64,000 nt of DNA, taken from NCBI GenBank assembly GCA_951804985.1, contig OX638130.1:32310554-32374553 (forward strand), read 5' to 3'. The DNA is from Dryomyza anilis. Its lineage: Eukaryota; Arthropoda; Insecta; Diptera; Dryomyzidae. Below the pieces are notes generated by a model that saw only the letters and a program-made list of their open reading frames with translations, ran no database searches and had not been told where the DNA came from. Position numbers and translations under genes: made by a program. Of the stretch, positions 59,877-64,000 are shown one piece after another; position 1 is the first letter of the stretch, and each line of letters begins with the position of its first letter.

Positions 59877-60583
59877 CGGTGAACGAGGACAAGACGAAGT
59901 TCCTTGTGTCAACAAGCAAAAAAGAGTCCGTGCGTCTTGGACAAAAAGCTGATTTTGACACCCACAAGTTCGACATTGTGAAGGACTTCGTCTATCTGGG
60001 ATCCAGCGTAAACAGCAACAACGACGTCAGCCTGGAGATCAAACGGAGAATAACTCTTGCCAACAGGTGCTACTTTGGGCTCAGTAGGCAATTGAGAAGC
60101 AGAGCCCTCTCTCGCCGGACAAAAATAACGCTCTACAAGTCACTCATCATGCCCGTCCTACTTTATGGTGCAGAAACATGGACGCTGGCCACCACCGATG
60201 AGAGAGTACTGGGAGCGTTCGAGAGAAAGATTCTCCGTAAAATCTTTGGCCCTATCTGCTTTGCTAACGAGTATCGAATCAGGATGAACCACGAGCTGTA
60301 TGAGTTATTCGACGACATTGACATAGTCAAGCGCATCAAGATCCAGCGGCTTCGCTGGCTAGGTCATGTCGAACGAATGGATGAAAACACTCCAGCCAAG
60401 AAGGTGCTTGAATCGAAACTCGAAGGTGGACAGCGTAGAAGAGGGCGTCCAAATCTGCGTTGGAAAGACCAAGTTGAGGACAACCTGGCAACGCTTGGTA
60501 TTTCTAACTGGCGTCAGCGCGCGCAAAGCAGATCCGACTGGCGCGGCTTCATCTCAGCGGCCAAAACCGACCCACGGTTGTAA
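59771..60583 (+). pseudogene. RTE ORF: RT catalytic motif and C-terminal part
   Basis: The second frame carries L-A-Y-A-D-D-I-D-I-I-G at about 59780, V-Y-L-G-S-S-V near 59990, L-Y-G-A-E-T-W-T-L near 60160 and the R-L-R-W-L-G-H-V-E-R-M block near 60349, which is typical for RTE-like proteins, followed by G-R-P-x-x-R-W-K-D. It ends with TAA at 60581, about 25 bases before the tail. Its start is not a real initiation site but the result of the upstream frameshift. Confidence 0.9.
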
Positions 60584-60591
60584 GGGCCATT

Positions 60592-60607
60592 TAAGTAAGT
60601 AAGTAAG
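60592..60607 (+). repeat. (TAAG)n 3' tail of the RTE element
   Basis: TTAAGTAAGTAAGTAAG precedes the right target duplication. Short simple-repeat tails are characteristic of RTE-like LINEs. Confidence 0.85.
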
Positions 60608-61082
60608 TATTCCGTTTTATATATTTCTGCTGTGATATTTCCTTTGTCTGCATTTAATATTGACAAGTTTTTATTTTTGTTGAGAAATTTTCTTGTTTGT
60701 TCCACCGTGTTGCGAGTGAATTTCTCTCTTGGCGTTAATGATCTCTTGTTCAAGTAATTGTCCACTGTGGTTATTAATTTTGTTCGTGCTATCTCTTGTC
60801 TTTTCTTTATAATATTTGTCTGTGTGATGTCTTCTCCGTCAGCTATGCATTTGAATAAAGGGAATGGTTGTTTTTCAATCGGCGTATGTGTTTTATGTTT
60901 GTTGGAATTTCTATGTTTGTTTTGTTGATGAACCACTCTTTGTTATATTTGTTGTATATTTCTCTGTCTTTTTTCTTCTTTAATTCTCTAAATTTCTTAA
61001 TTTGTTTATTCATTATTGTTCTTTTTAAGCTTTCGTATATAATTTCGTTACTTTTTAAAGAATGTAGTGTGATCCTCTTCAT
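60608..61082 (-). pseudogene. Penelope Pol, N-terminal part
   Basis: On the minus strand 61082-60843 and 60936-60608 contain K/R-rich segments, L-N-K-R-S-L-T-P-R-E-K and N-L-S-I-L-N-A-D-K-G-N. The motif A-D-K-G-N-x-T is a conserved mark upstream of RT in Penelope-like elements and continues across the RTE insertion into Y-K-T-E-Y at 57280. A frame change near 60850-60930 is present. This region binds neither metal nor known partner as far as can be seen. Confidence 0.75.
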
Positions 61083-61668
61083 GTATGTTTTGTTCTATTA
61101 GAGCTGTTGTATATGCTCACTATGTTTTGTTTATTTTTAATTCGTCGTGTTTTTGTTTTATTAGTAATTTAAGTGTTTAAATTATGTTTTTGATGTAATT
61201 CTTGAGCAATTTGTCTATTTTTTGTAATGTTTTTTGTTCGCGTAATGTTTTGTTGATTGTGAATAGTTGATGCACATTTTATGTAGTGTCTGTGATGCAT
61301 TGTGGGATTATTCCAGCTTTTCTACATATAAGTAGGAATGTTATAGATGTTTTTAACTTAGCTTTTTGTTTGTTGTTTTTGGTATGTTATCTAATGTTGT
61401 TGTTAAAAGTTTTGTTATAGTTTTCTCGTAGTCTCTTGTAAAGCGTCATTTTGATGCTGTTTGCGGCGTACCCCCCGTAATAATATTAATATTTTTACTC
61501 TTTTTTTTTTTGTTTTAAATTAATTTGTTTTTTTTATTTTTCAATATTTCGGACACCTTTGATGTCCGTCTTCAGGAAATTATTAAACCTACAACCATGA
61601 AAGATGACAACAATATATTAATTAAATTAACTGATAACATTGATACAAAAACATTCACGTAAAACAAT
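61083..61668 (-). other. Penelope 5' untranslated region, T-rich on the plus strand
   Basis: Non-coding, rich in TTTTGT words on the plus strand. A hammerhead-like core lies at 61547-61576. AAACAAAAAAAA runs flank it. Confidence 0.5.
61547..61576 (-). ncRNA. Hammerhead-like core in the Penelope leader
   Basis: On the minus strand CCTGAAGACGGACATC, AAAG and GTGTCCGAAA show a CUGANGA box, a 6-bp stem (CGGACA/TGTCCG) and a following AAA. Penelope-like elements are known to carry hammerhead ribozymes in their pseudo-LTRs. Stem II and the GAAA box share one G here and stems I and III cannot be defined, so this may be only a relic. Confidence 0.3.
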
Positions 61669-61752
61669 TAAATCAATAGTTCTTACAATTAAGGTACGCC
61701 AACGTCTGCTTGTAACGACAATGTTGCTGTTACTAAATTTTGATTTTTTTGT
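61669..61752 (-). repeat. Penelope pseudo-LTR fragment, right
   Basis: Partner of 55614-55686 in the same orientation. To the right, a minus-strand frame (61954-61760) rich in R/T/N continues into it, much as the GIY-YIG frame continues into the left copy. This hints that a second, decayed Penelope copy lay in tandem. Confidence 0.8.
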
Positions 61753-62040
61753 ACTAGCATCAGCGCATTGATGGGGGACGGACGTGTCGCGTCGTCCTCT
61801 TATTAAAATTCGTATTTTTTTGTCCGTCGAGTCTGTTTAGGGCTTTGTCGTGTCGTGCAAAGTTATGATCTAAGTATCGTCCAGATCTAAGTGTCGTCCA
61901 GCGTCCTAAATAAATAATTAGAATTAAATAAAATAAAACATGCAATAAAAACAATAGAAATAATAACCAACAAAATCAACAATAGCGCGCATAATAATTA
62001 AACATAACAAAACCAACAACAACACAATAGGCCACAAATA
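61753..62040. other. Junction region between Penelope and the next LINE
   Basis: GATCTAAGTATCGTCCAGATCTAAGTGTCGTCCAG shows a 19-base near-perfect tandem repeat at 61867-61903. From about 61920 the plus strand is A/C-rich (AACAACAACACAATAGGCC). No gene is supported. Confidence 0.4.
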
Positions 62041-62971
62041 ATGGCACTAGGTGAGACCCAGGTTAGTGAGGGTGCAGACCCACTGGATTTTCACATACCT
62101 GGTTATCACCTACTGCCATTGTTTTCTGCCCATAGGGGTCTCGCCTTATATATTCGCAGTGACGATGTGTACCAGTTGCAGCAACAACATAGTGTGTCAG
62201 GTAGTGAATTTAACACTATTTGGGTTAAATTTAAAATTTGTTCACATATCATGCACTTGTGCTTTATTTATAGGAGCCCGAATTTAGATAGGGTATCTAT
62301 CTGGTAGCCGCGGTTGCTCAGTGGTTAGTGCGTTGGACTGCGAGCCGAAAGGTCCCCGGTTCAAGCCTGGACTGGGGCTAACAACATCTTTTCATAGAAA
62401 CATTTTTCTATACCGCGCTACCTCTTGTCAGTAAATGGCAAACCTACGAGAGTAAAACCATTGCCTATGAAAAAGCTCTCAACCGCCGTTCGGATTCGGC
62501 AATAAACTGTAGGTCCCACCACTTTGAGTACAAATATAACACGCACAGCTCAAAATGGTGAGAGAGCTCGGCCGAAGTTCTATACAGAACTGTAGCGCCA
62601 AACTATTATATTATTATTATTATCTACCTGTAATATTGGAGCAGTTCCCAGGCAGTGAAATTGTTGTTGCCGGCGATTTTAACGTGCACAACGCCACTTG
62701 GTTGAGCCACTCAACACAGGAGGGTTGTTATGTTGAGCTGTTTGCAGAGTGCAATCAACTCACTCAATTGGTGAAGGAACCGACGTACCTCCCACGCGTC
62801 GGTGGACAGAGCCAAAAAGTCCTAGATCTTTTTCTAACTTCACATCATGAAAAATATGATGTAAAAGTCCTTGCACCTCTTGGTAACTCCGACCACTGTA
62901 CTGTTTCCGCTGAGTTTTCGTATTCTAGTTTACGCGCCTCTACGATTAAAGCCCCGAAGAGGACTGTATGA
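62041..62971 (+). pseudogene. LINE AP endonuclease, interrupted by a SINE
   Basis: The part before the SINE reads G-E-T-x-V-S-E-G-A-D-P-L (a damaged S-E-T-W-L motif), H-R-G-L-A-L-Y-I-R and C-F-I-Y-R-S-P-N. The part after the SINE (62631 on) reads V-V-A-G-D-F-N-V-H-N-A-T-W-L near 62664, L-D-L-F-L-T near 62822 and G-N-S-D-H-C-T-V near 62882, the expected catalytic motifs. A TGA at 62969-62971 stops the frame where Trp would be expected. No intact reading across the SINE is possible. Confidence 0.85.
62304..62620 (+). mobile_element. tRNA-derived SINE, most complete copy, 317 bp
   Basis: The head GTAGCCGCGGTTGCTCAGTG...TTAGTGCG and GGTTCAAGCCTGG carry the Pol III A-box and B-box patterns of a tRNA. 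A body of about 220 bases without similarity to a tRNA follows, then a (TTA)n tail. Target duplication TATCTATCTG (62294-62303) and TATCTACCTG (62621-62630), one mismatch. The insertion interrupts the LINE endonuclease. The short frame running out of it (from 62555) is SINE plus LINE and not a gene. Confidence 0.93.
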
Positions 62972-64000
62972 CTTTACGAAAAAGCAAATTTAGTTGCGTT
63001 AAATGATTTTTTTCGCAACTTTAATTGGAAATTGTGTTTCGCTGATAGAGACATAAATGCCGCGGCTTTAATGGTACAAAATATTATTTTATTAGGTATG
63101 CGGTCCTTCACATCTTCGAAAAAGATAAGCATTAAACCCAAGGACCACTCTTGGTTTAATGAGACTTGCAGGATTGCAGTCAGGTCGAAAGAGAAAACCT
63201 TTCAGAATTGGCGTTCTAACAAGAATGCCGACACAGAAAGACTTCGCATACAGGCTAGGAATCGCTGTAATGCCGTGATCTTGCGCGAAAAGTTTCTTCA
63301 CGAACAAAAATCTCTTGGCAGAATTATTTGCCAAGATAGTAATCAATCACTGCCTGTCGTCAATTTTGTTTCTTCTGCAATGCCGGATATTCATTTTCGA
63401 ACTCGGGCAGTTAAAAAGGTTTTGGCAAACCTCAACATTAACAAAGCCTCTGGGCCAGATGGCATATCTGCCCATGTGTTGAAGAAGTGCGCGTCAACGC
63501 TGGCTTGTCCGTTGCGTAACCTATTCAACATCTCCTACACGACAGGAGTTTTTTCATATTGTTGGAAGGTTGCCAATGTCCAGCCAGTTCCGAAAAAGGG
63601 CAAGGCTACGAACTCTGTCAATTACCGACCCATTGCAATATGCTCTGCACTCTCCAAGGTAATGGAGAGCGTAATTAACTTCACCTTGTGAACTATCTTG
63701 AACACAACGGATTGCTCAGTGTCCGCCAATATGGTTTCCGTGGGACCAGATCCACAGGTGACTTGATGGCGGTCCTCTCCGAAAAGTGGAATAATTGTGT
63801 TCACCTTTTCGGGGAGAGCAAGGCTGTTGCTCTCGATATTTCCAATGCTTTTGATCAAGTGTGGCATAAAGCCCTCGTTTCAAAACTAATTGCATTTGGT
63901 GTCGGGAAATCTCTTACTCAATGGATATCGAGTTTTCTCCAGGGTCGTTCAATACGAGTTGCGATGGATGGTGTCTTTTCAGAACAACATTTCATCAATT
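62972..64000 (+). pseudogene. LINE reverse transcriptase, N-terminal two thirds
   Basis: The frame 63032-63691 has W-F-N-E-T-C near 63150, I-N-K-A-S-G-P-D-G-I-S near 63440 and N-Y-R-P-I-A-I-C-S-A-L-S-K near 63620. After a one-base shift near 63680 the RT goes on with R-Q-Y-G-F-R-G-T-R-S-T near 63725, A-V-A-L-D-I-S-N-A-F-D near 63822 and F-L-Q-G-R-S near 63935, and the Y-x-D-D box would lie beyond the window. Around 63310-63370 the usual spacer before RT is shorter than expected, which suggests a deletion. Confidence 0.85.

Larger units (their letters stand above)
57281..60607 (+). mobile_element. RTE-type LINE, near full length, one frameshift
   Basis: A single long ORF with an AP-type endonuclease and RT and a short 5' leader are flanked by a perfect 14-bp target duplication TATTCCGTTTTATA (57267-57280 and 60608-60621). 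The 3' end is a short (TAAG)n tail rather than poly-A, as is usual in RTE-like LINEs. The insertion lies inside the Penelope RT gene. Base composition is visibly richer in G and C than the surroundings. Only one frameshift (near 59775) separates the ORF from integrity, so the insertion is recent. Confidence 0.93.
55614..61752 (-). mobile_element. Penelope-like element, split by an RTE insertion
   Basis: On the minus strand an N-terminal block (61082-60608), RT (57280-56520, YVDD) and a GIY-YIG nuclease (56400-55644) follow in the order of Penelope-like elements. The 3.3-kb RTE LINE at 57281-60607 lies in the middle with a 14-bp target duplication. Direct repeats (55614-55686 and 61669-61752) flank the element, as pseudo-LTRs do in this group. 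Several frame breaks make it non-autonomous. Confidence 0.85.
62041..64000 (+). mobile_element. Second LINE (Jockey/CR1-like superfamily), 5' truncated, runs off the window
   Basis: Endonuclease and RT domains in the non-LTR order are present on the plus strand, with a SINE inserted in the endonuclease. The endonuclease begins in mid-domain, so the 5' part is missing. The RT continues beyond base 64000. Motifs differ clearly from the RTE element at 57281. I cannot fix the clade. Confidence 0.82.

Noticed and set aside
62304..62370. tRNA gene at the SINE head
   Set aside because: The A- and B-box patterns are those of a SINE promoter. The anticodon stem is imperfect, the body continues into SINE sequence, and four copies share the same downstream part.

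Overview
The window looks like gene-poor, AT-rich nuclear DNA from an insect, most likely a higher fly (Diptera). Four things point there: several INE-1/DINE-1-type Helentron-associated repeats, Ty3/Gypsy and BEL/Pao elements with fly-like protein motifs, TA-dinucleotide arrays, and a nested, decayed transposon landscape. I found no convincing complete host gene. One short open stretch (9936-10010), ending at a splice-donor-like GT, is a weak candidate for a host coding exon.

Layout from left to right. 1-3880 is the 3' part of a broken Ty3/Gypsy element (A, plus strand) ending in a clear LTR. LTR relatives lie at 4232-4490 and 15966-16080, and a solo LTR with a 4-bp target duplication lies at 25552-26090. 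4490-8412 is a Ty1/Copia element on the minus strand, split into integrase (8125-8412) and RT/RNase H (4640-6056) by about 2 kb of foreign repeats. 8413-17717 is mostly AT-rich DNA with microsatellites, a 51-bp minisatellite, a MITE and fold-back repeats. 17718-18498, 22351-23152 and 42166-43236 are DINE-1-like copies. 19870-24600 is a decayed BEL/Pao element whose gag carries a near-perfect in-frame triplication of 210 bp. 26134-26566 and 37232-38213 are fold-back elements, and 29935-30156 is a TA-flanked MITE. 31097-36240 is a minus-strand Gypsy element with an unusual gag, cut by a 1.9-kb hAT-like element (32598-34517) with a perfect 8-bp target duplication. 44860-45360 is a dead Tc1-type transposase.

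47779-53733 is the best preserved LTR element (Gypsy B). It has a putative LTR, a primer-binding-site-like sequence, an intact 632-codon gag with three zinc knuckles and an Asn-rich tract, a canonical -1 frameshift signal (GGGAAAC plus hairpin), and a pol broken by a few small lesions. A 411-bp piece of its pol is repeated almost exactly at 54962-55372. 55614-61752 is a Penelope-like element on the minus strand (RT with YVDD, GIY-YIG nuclease), interrupted by a nearly intact RTE-type LINE (57281-60607) with a 14-bp target duplication. The 5' end of that LINE can be drawn as an HDV-like ribozyme. 61753-64000 is a second, decayed LINE carrying a tRNA-derived SINE insertion and running off the right edge.

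The genes do not form a host pathway. They are the gag, protease, reverse transcriptase, RNase H, integrase, nuclease and transposase parts of at least ten transposable-element families, and insertion order can be read from nesting: SINE in LINE, SINE in DINE-1, RTE in Penelope, hAT in Gypsy, DINE-1 in BEL/Pao. The strongest novel leads are the HDV-like ribozyme candidate at the RTE 5' end, the gag-pol frameshift signal of Gypsy B, the 210-bp gag triplication, the new-looking tRNA SINE with one head-less copy flanked by a perfect duplication, and the long-arm fold-back family. All calls come from reading the sequence without database searches.
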